Assembly: GCA_900557185.1 (NCBI GenBank)
Contig: USRP01000001.1
Coordinates: 1 to 64,000 of the forward strand
Length of the DNA stretch: 64,000 bases
Reading direction: 5' to 3'
DNA from: an uncultured Mycoplasmatota bacterium
GTDB taxonomy: Bacteria > Bacillota_I > Bacilli_A > RF39 > UBA660
Shown here: positions 45,875 through 53,228 of the stretch, piece by piece
How positions within the stretch are numbered: position 1 is the stretch's first letter
How the letters are laid out: every line of letters begins with the position of its first letter
Notes under the pieces: model-generated
What the model was told of the DNA's origin: nothing
Databases searched by the model: none
Seen by the model: the letters and a program-made list of their open reading frames with translations, nothing else
Made by a program: the position numbers and the translations under genes

Positions 45875-46309
45875 ATGGAAATAGTAAATAGAAAAGCAAA
45901 ATTTGACTACGAAATTATTGATACATATGAAGCTGGAATTGTCTTAACAGGAACAGAAATTAAATCATTAAGACAAGGAAATGCAAATATCAAAGATAGT
46001 TATGCAGTAATTAGAAATAACGAAGCATATCTTTTAAATATGCATATTAGTATCTATAAAGAAGGAAATCAATTTAATCATGATGAAACACGTACGAGAA
46101 AATTATTATTACATAAAAAAGAAATTTATAAATTACGTGACAAAATCGCATTGAATGGTTATACTTTAGTTCCATTAAAAGTATATTTTAGTAAAAATTA
46201 TGCTAAAGTATTACTAGGTCTTGGTAAAGGTAAGAAAAATTACGATAAACGAGAAGCTATGAAGAAAAGAGATACAGAAATGTATTTGAAAAAAATGACA
46301 AAATATTAA
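45875..46309 (+). CDS. smpB: SsrA-binding protein SmpB
   Basis: 144 residues. Barrel with [31 protein letters not shown] and the C-terminal [19 protein letters not shown] tail that enters the decoding site in place of a codon-anticodon helix. Works with the tmRNA encoded at 51770-52156, about 5.5 kb away. GGTGATAAC sets the ATG at 45875. Confidence 0.97.
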   Translation: MEIVNRKAKFDYEIIDTYEAGIVLTGTEIKSLRQGNANIKDSYAVIRNNEAYLLNMHISIYKEGNQFNHDETRTRKLLLHKKEIYKLRDKIALNGYTLVPLKVYFSKNYAKVLLGLGKGKKNYDKREAMKKRDTEMYLKKMTKY

Positions 46310-46334
46310 TTTATATGACTCTTTTTGAAAAGAA

Positions 46335-46366
46335 AAAAATAAAGCTTTAATGGGCTTTATTTTTTT
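46335..46366. terminator. Bidirectional terminator
   Basis: AAATAAAGC pairs with GCTTTATTT and A/T tracts flank it, between smpB and the converging GNAT gene. Confidence 0.8.
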
Positions 46367-46626
46367 ATGATATTCTGTTTTTCAGGATGATTTTGAAACC
46401 ATTTTTTTGCATAGGAACATGTCGCAATACATGTTTTTTCTTGACTCTGAATGACTTCATAAGCATGTTGTAATAATGAGTCGGCGATATGCATTCCCCG
46501 ATAAGCAGGATCTACATAAGTATGATTGATATTAAGTAAGCTATTTTGTTCGGGAAACGTAACTTCACCAACTATCTTTCCATTATCTTTTACATATACG
46601 CGGTTTTCTTCTCTGATATATTCCAT
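46357..46626 (-). CDS. GNAT-like N-acetyltransferase, YjdJ type
   Basis: 89 residues, the small GCN5-like fold: GKIVGEVTFPE, then HTYVDPAYRGMHIADSLLQHAYEVIQ with the acetyl-CoA loop, and CSYAKKWFQNHPE at the end. This matches the YjdJ/COG2388 group. AGGTGATT sets the ATG at 46626. Confidence 0.85.
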   Translation of the reverse strand: MEYIREENRVYVKDNGKIVGEVTFPEQNSLLNINHTYVDPAYRGMHIADSLLQHAYEVIQSQEKTCIATCSYAKKWFQNHPEKQNIIKK

Positions 46627-46673
46627 ATAATCACCTAATAATATCATATAAAAATATCAAAAATATGACAAGG

Positions 46674-46904
46674 TTAATGTGAAGACTTTATCTTTTGATT
46701 CAGCTCTTTTTGAAATAAATATTCTTCGTATACAACATCTTCAAACTTTTTATAATATTTTATCAATAATTTTTGGCTGTGTTCTAATCTTCGTTTATTT
46801 ACTTCATTTGGACATTTTCGATAAATCTCTTGTAAATTTGCTATCTTTCGTTCTAATGGTTCAATTATAATTTTACAAAAGTCTCTCACATTTTCATTAA
46901 ACAT
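46674..46904 (-). CDS. Small helical protein, unknown
   Basis: 76 residues, Lys/Glu-rich and probably coiled coil (IIIEPLERKIANLQEIYRK). No family recognised. The GGAGGG RBS 7 nt before the ATG supports it as real. Divergent from the Xre gene at 47042. Confidence 0.6.
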   Translation of the reverse strand: MFNENVRDFCKIIIEPLERKIANLQEIYRKCPNEVNKRRLEHSQKLLIKYYKKFEDVVYEEYLFQKELNQKIKSSH

Positions 46905-46961
46905 ATTTTCCCTCCATATCTCGAATAAAATCTATTCACATAATCATATTATTAGTATAAC

Positions 46962-46978
46962 ACATAATCAAGTTATGT
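46962..46978. promoter_or_regulatory. Candidate operator palindrome
   Basis: ACATAA-tcaag-TTATGT, a perfect 6-bp inverted repeat in the divergent gap before the Xre regulator. Possible autoregulatory site; inference only. Confidence 0.3.
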
Positions 46979-47041
46979 ATTTTAATAAAATTTAGAAATT
47001 TTTATATATACTGTCAAGTATAGTAATAGGTGGTAGTAAAA

Positions 47042-47263
47042 ATGAAATTAGTGATACAAAAGAATCGATATACGAAAGGTGAAATTATTAAGATTTTAAG
47101 AGAGTGGACAGGAAAAACACAAAAAGAATTTGCCGAAGATATTGGAAAAAGTATGAATAGTATTCAGAAATATGAAGCAGACGAAGTAAATTATAGTATT
47201 CAAACGTTATTAGATATTGTTAAGAAAAACGGATTAGTCATTACTATTGAAAAGAAAAAATAA
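47042..47263 (+). CDS. Xre-family helix-turn-helix regulator
   Basis: 73 residues. HTH core KTQKEFAEDIGKSMNSIQKYEAD (about 27-50), no effector domain. AATAGGTGGTAG sets the ATG at 47042. Located 88 nt before the nuclease gene; it may control that gene or the divergent 46904 gene. Confidence 0.82.
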   Translation: MKLVIQKNRYTKGEIIKILREWTGKTQKEFAEDIGKSMNSIQKYEADEVNYSIQTLLDIVKKNGLVITIEKKK

Positions 47264-47351
47264 AGTGTCAAGTAACAAGAAGGTACAGGTATTTTTTGAG
47301 AAATATGATAAAATATAGATATATTGAGAATAAAGAAATGAAGTGTTATGT

Positions 47352-48089
47352 ATGAGAAAGTACCGAAAAATAAAAATACCAAAAAGCCCGAAAGCTTTTC
47401 TTGTTTCATTGATTGTAATAGGTATTGCTGGATGCTTGACAGCATATCAAAATAATTTATTTACACCTAAAAAAGAAGAAAAGCCAGTCGCACAAACATC
47501 TTATCAATTAGAAAATATTCCTCCATATCAAGGAAATGCATATGTTGTGATCAATCAAAACGAACCAAAATTTACAGAAGAAGACAAAAATTTTACAGGG
47601 GAAAACTACAGTAATTTAGATACATTAGGACGTTGTGGCATTGCAATGGCACGTGTGGGAATAGATACGATGCCAACAGAAGAACGAGGTAGTATTGGTA
47701 TGATAAAACCATCAGGATGGCATACTGTAAAGTATGATATTGTCAGTGGAAAATACTTATATAATCGTTGCCATTTAATTGGATATCAATTAACAGGAGA
47801 AAATGCCAATGAAAAGAATTTAATTACATGTACAAGAAGTATGAATACAACGGGTATGTTAGAATGGGAAAATAAAGTAGCTGACTATGTGAAAGAAACA
47901 AAAAAACATGTATTATATCGTGTAACCCCTATGTTTCAGGATGAAAATTTAGTCGCAACAGGAGTTCAAATCGAAGCTCTATCATTAGAAGATAACGGAG
48001 AAGGGGTCAAATTTAATGTCTTCGTTTATAATGTACAAGAAGGGATAGAAATTGATTATAAAACAGGGGACAGTAAATTAAAAGAATGA
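47352..48089 (+). CDS. DNA/RNA non-specific endonuclease, EndA/NucA-like
   Basis: 245 residues with an N-terminal membrane or signal segment (about 15-36). The nuclease signature is YNRCHLIGYQLTGENANEKNL, in place of the DRGH motif of the beta-beta-alpha Me superfamily; the His of NRCHLI is the expected general base and the Asn of NEKN the metal ligand. Probably acts outside the membrane, as EndA does in DNA uptake or degradation. No competence genes are in the window. The start has only a weak RBS. Confidence 0.85.
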   Translation: MRKYRKIKIPKSPKAFLVSLIVIGIAGCLTAYQNNLFTPKKEEKPVAQTSYQLENIPPYQGNAYVVINQNEPKFTEEDKNFTGENYSNLDTLGRCGIAMARVGIDTMPTEERGSIGMIKPSGWHTVKYDIVSGKYLYNRCHLIGYQLTGENANEKNLITCTRSMNTTGMLEWENKVADYVKETKKHVLYRVTPMFQDENLVATGVQIEALSLEDNGEGVKFNVFVYNVQEGIEIDYKTGDSKLKE

Positions 48090-48113
48090 AAAAAGATACC
48101 TAGGTATCTTTTT
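48089..48113. terminator. Bidirectional terminator
   Basis: AAAAAGATACC/GGTATCTTTTT, shared by the nuclease gene and the small minus-strand ORF at 48112. Confidence 0.8.
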
Positions 48114-48186
48114 ATAATGGAAATCTATTTTTGTAATCAAAATATTCCCATATACAATAGATGATAAATTTAAAATATTCGATCAT
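48112..48186 (-). CDS. Very small aromatic-rich membrane-type peptide (24 aa)
   Basis: A 24-codon ORF, starting MIEYFKFIIYC and ending NRFPL. GAGGAGGTAAC, one of the strongest Shine-Dalgarno sequences in the window, lies 6 nt before the ATG at 48186. Its stop meets a terminator. The peptide is aromatic and hydrophobic with charged ends, like small amphipathic spore proteins in style but not in sequence. It lies between the nuclease and the LysM spore-type gene on the same strand as the latter. Confidence 0.5.
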   Translation of the reverse strand: MIEYFKFIIYCIWEYFDYKNRFPL

Positions 48187-48235
48187 ATGTTACCTCCTCA
48201 TTACTAACATTCCGTAAAAAGAGGTAAATTCCTGC

Positions 48236-48266
48236 AAAAAAAAGCAAATAGTTTTTATATTTGCTT
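48236..48266 (-). terminator. Terminator of the LysM gene
   Basis: On the minus strand AAGCAAATA pairs with TATTTGCTT and a T8 tract follows, directly at the stop codon. Confidence 0.8.
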
Positions 48267-48618
48267 AATAAGGAAAAGGTCTCATTCTGCCTGGAATGAT
48301 TAATCTTTGCCCAGGAAAAACGATTGGAAAAGTCATTTGATTCACAAACATAATATCGTTTACAGAAACCCCAAATCTTCTACTGATAGACCAAATGGTA
48401 TCCCCACGTCTTACAATATATATACGATTCATTGGTGGAGTAGGTTGAAATGGTGGTCTTGGCGGTCTAGGATTTACTGGTGGAATAATAATCACCATTC
48501 CAGGTATTAATCGACTGTTTGGTCCTAATCCATTCATACTCATTAACTCATTAGTAGGTACTTGAAAACTTTGAGCAATACTGTCTATACTATCATTGGG
48601 AGTTACAGTATAAGTCAT
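48265..48618 (-). CDS. Double LysM-domain protein, probable spore wall/coat protein
   Basis: 117 residues with no signal peptide: LysM 1 (YTVTPNDSIDSIAQSFQVPTNELM..., 3-46), a Pro/Arg linker (PPRPPFQPTPP) and LysM 2 (YIVRRGDTIWSISRRFG..., 67-110). LysM proteins lacking a signal peptide in spore formers are usually mother-cell products that bind cortex peptidoglycan, as SafA and YaaH do. RBS AAAGGAGGATAT. Confidence 0.88.
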   Translation of the reverse strand: MTYTVTPNDSIDSIAQSFQVPTNELMSMNGLGPNSRLIPGMVIIIPPVNPRPPRPPFQPTPPMNRIYIVRRGDTIWSISRRFGVSVNDIMFVNQMTFPIVFPGQRLIIPGRMRPFPY

Positions 48619-48674
48619 AAATATCCTCCTTTATTTTCAAGGATATTATATGAAATCAAAAGAAATAAGTGATA

Positions 48675-48704
48675 TATAAAAACGTAGATGAATCATACAT
48701 CTAC
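48675..48704 (-). terminator. Terminator of the 48709 gene
   Basis: GTAGATG/CATCTAC hairpin with T5 on the minus strand, just after the stop. Confidence 0.7.
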
Positions 48705-48708
48705 ATTT

Positions 48709-49005
48709 TTAGTGTCTTTCATGTAATCTACGCTTGATTTGTATGATTAAATCAATTGGTGGTTTTTCCATCTGATTTAATACAAGTAAAGCATCTTGTA
48801 ATTTTGTTTTTAATGAATAAGTATCTTTAATATGTTCTATTTCATTGTCTAATTCAAAACTTGAACTAGGATTTTGCTTCATAAATTCAATAATATATTC
48901 TTTGATATCTTGTAACACAAATTCTTTTAATGGGTAAGAATCCATCTCCATGACACCAAAATAGCCACTAATCATATATCGATAAGCATCTTCTATTTCT
49001 ATCAT
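48709..49005 (-). CDS. Small hypothetical protein
   Basis: 98 residues, acidic N-terminal half, helical, no known motif (ends IIQIKRRLHERH). RBS AGGTGATAG. Next to the LysM gene and divergent from the 49111 gene. No family recognised. Confidence 0.6.
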   Translation of the reverse strand: MIEIEDAYRYMISGYFGVMEMDSYPLKEFVLQDIKEYIIEFMKQNPSSSFELDNEIEHIKDTYSLKTKLQDALLVLNQMEKPPIDLIIQIKRRLHERH

Positions 49006-49110
49006 TCTATCACCTGTAAATTTATTTTATCAAAGAAATAAGTGAAAAGCTACTATCTATATTATAAATTTTATGCTACCATAAAGATGGTGAAAAGGTG
49101 AGTGATTGAT

Positions 49111-49875
49111 ATGACATTTGATTTTGAAAATTTTGATGGTACGAATAGTGATATTATTGAAATAGTGTCATCAGAATCAGCATTGAAATTATTAAAACGT
49201 AGTGGGAATAAAAACATAAAAGTTTGTTTACCATTATCATTATATATTGGTAAATTGGACAGCATGAAGCCGTTTAATAGAAAAGTACTATCTAAATATT
49301 ATAAAAATAATGCCACTTATAATTTTACTGATGTTTTTCATAAATTAGAACAAATTATTCAGCATTGTACAAAAATTAGAATTTGGTCTAGTCATTTAGA
49401 TAGCGATTCTTATTGTTTATTGTTATTGATATGCTATTTATTTCAAGATAAGAAAATTAGCGCTATTTTTTCTGAGGAATTGGATGGGAATGCCCCATCA
49501 ATTACTTCATTAAGTGAATTAGAAATTCACGATTCAGAAAAGAGAGAACATGTATTAACGCAATTACAAAAAAATGATTATTGTGAACAATGGGAAAAAA
49601 TAGTTAATGATAATAAAGAATTAAGATATATGATGAATGGAGTTGTTATATCTTGTGATATAGATTCTTTTAATCATGAGATTATAGATAGATTAAAAGA
49701 AGTGAAAAAAGCATATATATATTATTTCATCACAGACTTAATGATTCATCCATCAATTCCAAATGTCATGTTTCCGGATATGTTTTATAAGTATTTAATA
49801 GAAAATTTAGAATCGGATGGAATTATAAAAAGTTCTATTATAGATGGAAAAAAATATATAGAATTAAATCAATAA
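49111..49875 (+). CDS. DUF1835/DUF3658-like protein
   Basis: 254 residues, soluble. The middle segment (IRIWSSHLDSDSYCLLLLICYLF) resembles DUF1835 and the C-terminal half (ELRYMMNGVVISCDIDSFNHEIIDRL) resembles DUF3658, an arrangement common in Bacillota; function unknown. AAAGGTGAG at 49094-49102 sets the ATG at 49111. Confidence 0.65.
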   Translation: MTFDFENFDGTNSDIIEIVSSESALKLLKRSGNKNIKVCLPLSLYIGKLDSMKPFNRKVLSKYYKNNATYNFTDVFHKLEQIIQHCTKIRIWSSHLDSDSYCLLLLICYLFQDKKISAIFSEELDGNAPSITSLSELEIHDSEKREHVLTQLQKNDYCEQWEKIVNDNKELRYMMNGVVISCDIDSFNHEIIDRLKEVKKAYIYYFITDLMIHPSIPNVMFPDMFYKYLIENLESDGIIKSSIIDGKKYIELNQ

Positions 49876-49892
49876 AATATTTTAAAATTGTT

Positions 49893-50026
49893 AGGTGGAG
49901 AACAATAATGTGTTGCAATTGCTAGAAGTTAATTTTATGTTTGGAAAATGATTTGCGATGATGAACCACCTGGTAGCTTAGATAAAAAAACAATGAATAA
50001 CTATGATTTTTCATTGTTTTTTTGTT
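49893..50026 (+). ncRNA. Possible attenuator leader RNA with a Cys-codon mini-ORF
   Basis: AGGTGGAG (49893-49900) precedes a five-codon ORF at 49908-49925 encoding MCCNC, three of five codons being Cys. The Shine-Dalgarno AGGTGG can pair with CCACCT (49966-49971), and GCTA at 49921 with TAGC near 49974. A terminator hairpin follows at 49985-50026. This is the layout of a ribosome-mediated attenuator, but there is no downstream plus-strand gene until 52257. No promoter was identified; it might also be the 3' tail of the 49111 transcript. Confidence 0.4.
49985..50026. terminator. Bidirectional terminator-like hairpin
   Basis: AAAAACAATGA pairs with TCATTGTTTTT and T7 follows on the plus strand; A-tract on the other side. 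Confidence 0.75.
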
Positions 50027-50072
50027 GATTAAAATATTTTGCCATTTCTCTTACCATCATTCTATGAAACAT
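50001..50072 (-). CDS. Possible small ORF (23 aa)
   Basis: A minus-strand ORF starting MFHRMMVREMAK, with GAAGGTG 6 nt before the ATG. It ends inside the terminator hairpin. Basic N-terminus, Gln/Asn/Lys-rich end. No homologue recalled; coding status uncertain. Confidence 0.35.
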   Translation of the reverse strand: MFHRMMVREMAKYFNQQKNNEKS

Positions 50073-50301
50073 AAATTACACCTTCTTTGAATTTTTATAT
50101 TTATGTAGTTTTCGAGTTCTACAAATTTAATATTTTTACTCAAGTTATTTTTTTATAAAAGTTCGTGTATTTGAACAGATTTCTATAATGGTGCCGTTGA
50201 GGAAGTTATCTACAACTTTTACCAAAGGTAACTGATGTATGAATCAATCACTATATACATTATAATCCATTTTTTATTTTGAGGTTAATTATTTAATACA
50301 T
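50027..50301. other. AT-rich intergenic stretch with direct-repeat copy A
   Basis: Apart from the small ORF at 50001-50072 it contains an imperfect copy (50155-50210) of the tmRNA 3' end and its downstream hairpin. I see no other gene. Confidence 0.6.
50173..50193. repeat. Direct repeat copy A (att-like)
   Basis: 21 bp identical to 51754-51774, beginning GAACAGATTTC and ending ATGGTG. The flanks (AAAAGTTCG before, TGAGGA after) also match. It reads like a displaced, decayed tmRNA 3' end with its terminator hairpin. Confidence 0.7.
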
Positions 50302-51321
50302 TTACATTTTTTTCACAGAAGTTTCATTATAGTCATTATTTTTTTGCTCTTGCATAATTTCTTCAACTCTATGTACTACTGATTTTGATATTGCCTTGCG
50401 ATTTATGGTAAAATTATTTTTTCTTTCAACATCAAGTTTGTAATCAATCATCATATCTACATCATCTTTTATAATCCTTGCATCATATCTATCTTTTGGA
50501 CGTGAATTCTTTTTTGAATTGTAAATACTTTCTAAACTCATCATTTTATAAGGGATACCATTATGATATCTTATTAAATTAGAAAATGACATATCTGTAT
50601 AATCTTTAGAAAAATGATGTTCATCAACAAATAGTTGTTTACTACCATTTTGATTTTCAAAATAATATTCTTTTGTAGTTATACTATTATCTGGTTGTCG
50701 TTCAAACAAAAATAAACCGATACTCATAGGAGTTCCTTTATATACGATTTTATATTCATGACCATTAACTTCTTTATGAGCCATATTACTAATAAATTCA
50801 AAATCTGCACTGGAATCTATTAAGTCTTTTAATGTTATTAATTGTTGTTCATTTATAAATAAGTCTAAATCTCCATGATATCTTTCTAACACATGATTAG
50901 TTGCTAAATAGCCCATAAGTCCACCTGTATAATAGCAATCAAATCTTCCTTCAATTAAAGCGTTGAATTCATCGAAAGCATCAATAACTAACTGATGATT
51001 TTCTGTTAAAGGCATATTTGGATGTTCCATATTCATACCTTTAATCCAATTTAGTCTGGCAATCAAATCATTAACAGATGTATACTGTTCAGGGTTTAAT
51101 TTTATAATAGATTCAACATTTGCAAAAATATCTTCTTCGGTTATCATCTTTCTATTTAGTAAATCATTTAATGAAACCAAAATAGCATCAATAGAGTCAC
51201 TTATATTCATTGAACACAATTTGTTAATAGTATCATATATTTGATCTTGATTCGTAATATTTGCCCGTTGTGCAAAAGTATAAACTAGTTTAGTTACAGT
51301 TTCTTTTTGAAATTCATTCAT
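50302..51321 (-). CDS. Nucleotidyltransferase-fold protein, ANT(2'')/LinB-like motif
   Basis: 339 residues, cytoplasmic. Residues ~125-160 hold YYTGGLMGYLA and ERYHGDLDLFI, the Gly-Gly...Asp-x-Asp pattern of nucleotidyltransferases that modify aminoglycosides or lincosamides, or act as toxins. MMSLESIYNSKKNSRPKDRYDARII near 275-300 fits the same group. The N-terminal ~115 residues are an unassigned helical domain. GAGGTG sets the ATG at 51321. It is the only sizeable gene between the two direct repeats, and so is probably horizontally acquired cargo. Confidence 0.65.
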   Translation of the reverse strand: MNEFQKETVTKLVYTFAQRANITNQDQIYDTINKLCSMNISDSIDAILVSLNDLLNRKMITEEDIFANVESIIKLNPEQYTSVNDLIARLNWIKGMNMEHPNMPLTENHQLVIDAFDEFNALIEGRFDCYYTGGLMGYLATNHVLERYHGDLDLFINEQQLITLKDLIDSSADFEFISNMAHKEVNGHEYKIVYKGTPMSIGLFLFERQPDNSITTKEYYFENQNGSKQLFVDEHHFSKDYTDMSFSNLIRYHNGIPYKMMSLESIYNSKKNSRPKDRYDARIIKDDVDMMIDYKLDVERKNNFTINRKAISKSVVHRVEEIMQEQKNNDYNETSVKKM

Positions 51322-51700
51322 ACAGCACCTCATACTTTCCATTCAATTATATCATTAATTTTGGTAATTTACTATATTTCCAAATCAAAGTCATCGTGAT
51401 CTTTGTGTTTTTCAATTTTTCGTAAACCTTTTACACTCTGAATTGCATTGTTTGTTCAAGAAAGTGTACTATAATAACCGCTTTTTTCTATATTTTATGA
51501 TAACAGATTTCTGTTTTTATCACTTGAATAGGGTAAAGTACTCATTCATTTTTACCTCCTTTCATAGATATATTTTGGCTCTAACAAAATATTTAACCCC
51601 CTAGGTATTTTGACATAAACATCAAAATAACCTGTGGAAAAAGGGATATTCCCTAAACCCCTTTTAGACTTGTTTCTTCTAGGTTGATTTTTTCATAAAA
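51322..51700. other. Intergenic region with inverted repeats and a 9-codon ORF
   Basis: AAAGGAGGT (51562-51554, minus strand) with a 4-nt gap precedes a 9-codon ORF at 51549-51520 (MNEYFTLFK). The hairpin GATAA..ACAGA/TCTGT..TTATC follows at 51499-51521. On the other side, AGGTATTTTGA and TCAAAATAACCT form an inverted repeat near 51601-51632, next to an AAAGGGATATTCCC element. It looks like the control or origin region of a small mobile element. I see no long gene. Confidence 0.45.
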
Positions 51701-51728
51701 CGAAAAAATCAATCATTTCTGATTGATT
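51701..51728 (-). terminator. ssrA: Terminator of the tmRNA gene
   Basis: On the minus strand AATCAATC pairs with GATTGATT around AGAAAT and a T6 tract follows, 42 nt after the tmRNA CCA end. Confidence 0.8.
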
Positions 51729-51753
51729 CCTATATCAAAAGTTCGTACTTTTC

Positions 51754-51774
51754 GAACAGATTTCTATAATGGTG
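51754..51774. repeat. Direct repeat copy B (att-like), covering the tmRNA 3' end
   Basis: 21-bp copy containing the CCA end of the tmRNA (51770-51772 on the complementary strand). Copy A lies 1581 bp away. Confidence 0.7.
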
Positions 51775-52156
51775 GAGCTGAGGAGAGTCGAACTCCTGTC
51801 CAAATATAAAACTCCCTAACCATCTACAAGTTTAGTTCACAAAGGATGTCCTTATAAAAATTAGATGTGAACGTCTATTTTATAAGTAAGCTTGTATGAT
51901 TCGTTATTATTTCCAAGCTAAATAATAATATATCCTATTTTAATCGAGCCCTTATCAATTCCCAATAGGAGAAAGAATAAAAAGAGCCATTCCTGCACTT
52001 TTCTTAGGCAAAAGTAGGAGTAGCGAAAGCGCTACTTAATCTACTAAGAATGTTAGTTAATTTATTTTTTCCAGTTATTTTCTGTTTGTACGTAACGTGT
52101 ACCTCCGACTTGCCGAATTAAGCTTTTTTATATCCGTCGAAACCATAAACAGCCCC
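51770..52156 (-). ncRNA. ssrA: tmRNA
   Basis: 387 nt. The tRNA-like ends pair (GGGGCUG with CAGCUCC, then ACCA), with GTTTCGAC near the 5' end and TTCGACT in the T-loop. The resume region AATAACTGG aligns with the S. aureus type. Reading GGA as the resume codon gives an unusually long tag of 22 encoded residues, beginning GKNKLTNI and ending SAFATPTFA before TAA. A hairpin AGTAGCG/CGCTACT lies in the tag-coding part. Rescues stalled ribosomes with SmpB. Confidence 0.93.
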
Positions 52157-52166
52157 AACTAATTTC

Positions 52167-52195
52167 ATTATATCATAGCTTTTTAATGTTTACAA
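52167..52195 (-). promoter_or_regulatory. Promoter of the tmRNA gene
   Basis: Minus strand TTGTAA (52195-52190), 17-nt spacer, TATAAT (52172-52167), 10 nt before the RNA 5' end. Confidence 0.8.
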
Positions 52196-52256
52196 ATTAT
52201 AAAGACCTACAAATTTTACCATTTCAAACATAAAATACATTGAAGGATGTGATGAA

Positions 52257-53099
52257 ATGAAGAGAGGAATTGATGTTTCAAGTCATCAAGGAGTCATTGA
52301 TTGGGAAGCAGTAAAGGGGAATATTGATTATGCGATTATTCGTTGTGGTTATGGAGCAGATAGAGAGAGCCAAGATGATACTTATTTTAAAAGAAATGCA
52401 AATGAGTGTACCAGATTAGGGATTCCTTTTGGTGTATATTTATATAGTTATGCGGATAATATCAGTTGGTCTGATAGTGAAGTAGAACATGTGTTGAGAC
52501 TTGTAAAAGGGTATCAATTAGAATATCCTATTTATTATGATATTGAAGATAAAGTACAAGCTAATTTATCAAATGAAACACTTACTGATATTGTTGTTAA
52601 CTTTTGTGAAAAATTAGAACAACAAGGGTACTATGTTGGTGTTTATGCCAATTTAAATTGGTGGAATACGAAGTTAAATTCAAATCGTCTTGATGCATAT
52701 GCGAAATGGGTAGCACGTTATAATACGGTACTTGGTTATGATGCAGGTATGTGGCAGTATACAAGTAGTGGTACAATTGCCGGAATTAATGGAAATGTCG
52801 ATATGGATTATTGTTATGTCGATTATCCTGAAGCAATCAAGAAAGCCGGATTAAATGGATTTCCAAAAGAAGAAACACCAACCAAACCAATTCCTGAAAT
52901 ACCACCTGTTACAGATGTCAATACAGAAATAGAAAACTTAAAAAAAGAAATAGAAACATTAAAAAAAGAGAATGAACAATTACAAGAAACATGTCAAGAA
53001 AAAGAATTGGTTTTTACTTGTGAAAAAGCAGGTACTTATTATATAGAATTAAAAGAACAAGATAAATTATTTTATGAACCAGGAGCCATACAAAAGTAA
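52257..53099 (+). CDS. GH25 family lysozyme
   Basis: 280 residues. N-acetylmuramidase fold (1-200): start KRGIDVSSHQGVIDWEAVK with Asp6, YYDIED with the catalytic Asp/Glu pair near 97-100, and MWQYTSSGTIAGINGNVDMDY at the end. A Pro-rich linker, a coiled coil (NTEIENLKKEIETLKKENE) and a short tail follow. No signal peptide, so release would need lysis, a holin or the mother cell; it may be a spore or phage-derived lysin. RBS AAGGATGTGATG. Confidence 0.9.
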   Translation: MKRGIDVSSHQGVIDWEAVKGNIDYAIIRCGYGADRESQDDTYFKRNANECTRLGIPFGVYLYSYADNISWSDSEVEHVLRLVKGYQLEYPIYYDIEDKVQANLSNETLTDIVVNFCEKLEQQGYYVGVYANLNWWNTKLNSNRLDAYAKWVARYNTVLGYDAGMWQYTSSGTIAGINGNVDMDYCYVDYPEAIKKAGLNGFPKEETPTKPIPEIPPVTDVNTEIENLKKEIETLKKENEQLQETCQEKELVFTCEKAGTYYIELKEQDKLFYEPGAIQK

Positions 53100-53135
53100 A
53101 AGAAAGAATCTATCATAATAGACTTCTTTTTTATG
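53100..53135 (+). terminator. Terminator of the GH25 gene
   Basis: AAGAATCTA pairs with TAGACTTCTT-type sequence around TCATAA, then T6. Confidence 0.65.
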
Positions 53136-53228
53136 TCAAGTAAACGCCTACTACTCATGTAATTCATATACAAAAAGCAATGATTTTGTTATAATAGATT
53201 ATAATGAAAGAGAATGGGGAGGGATTAC

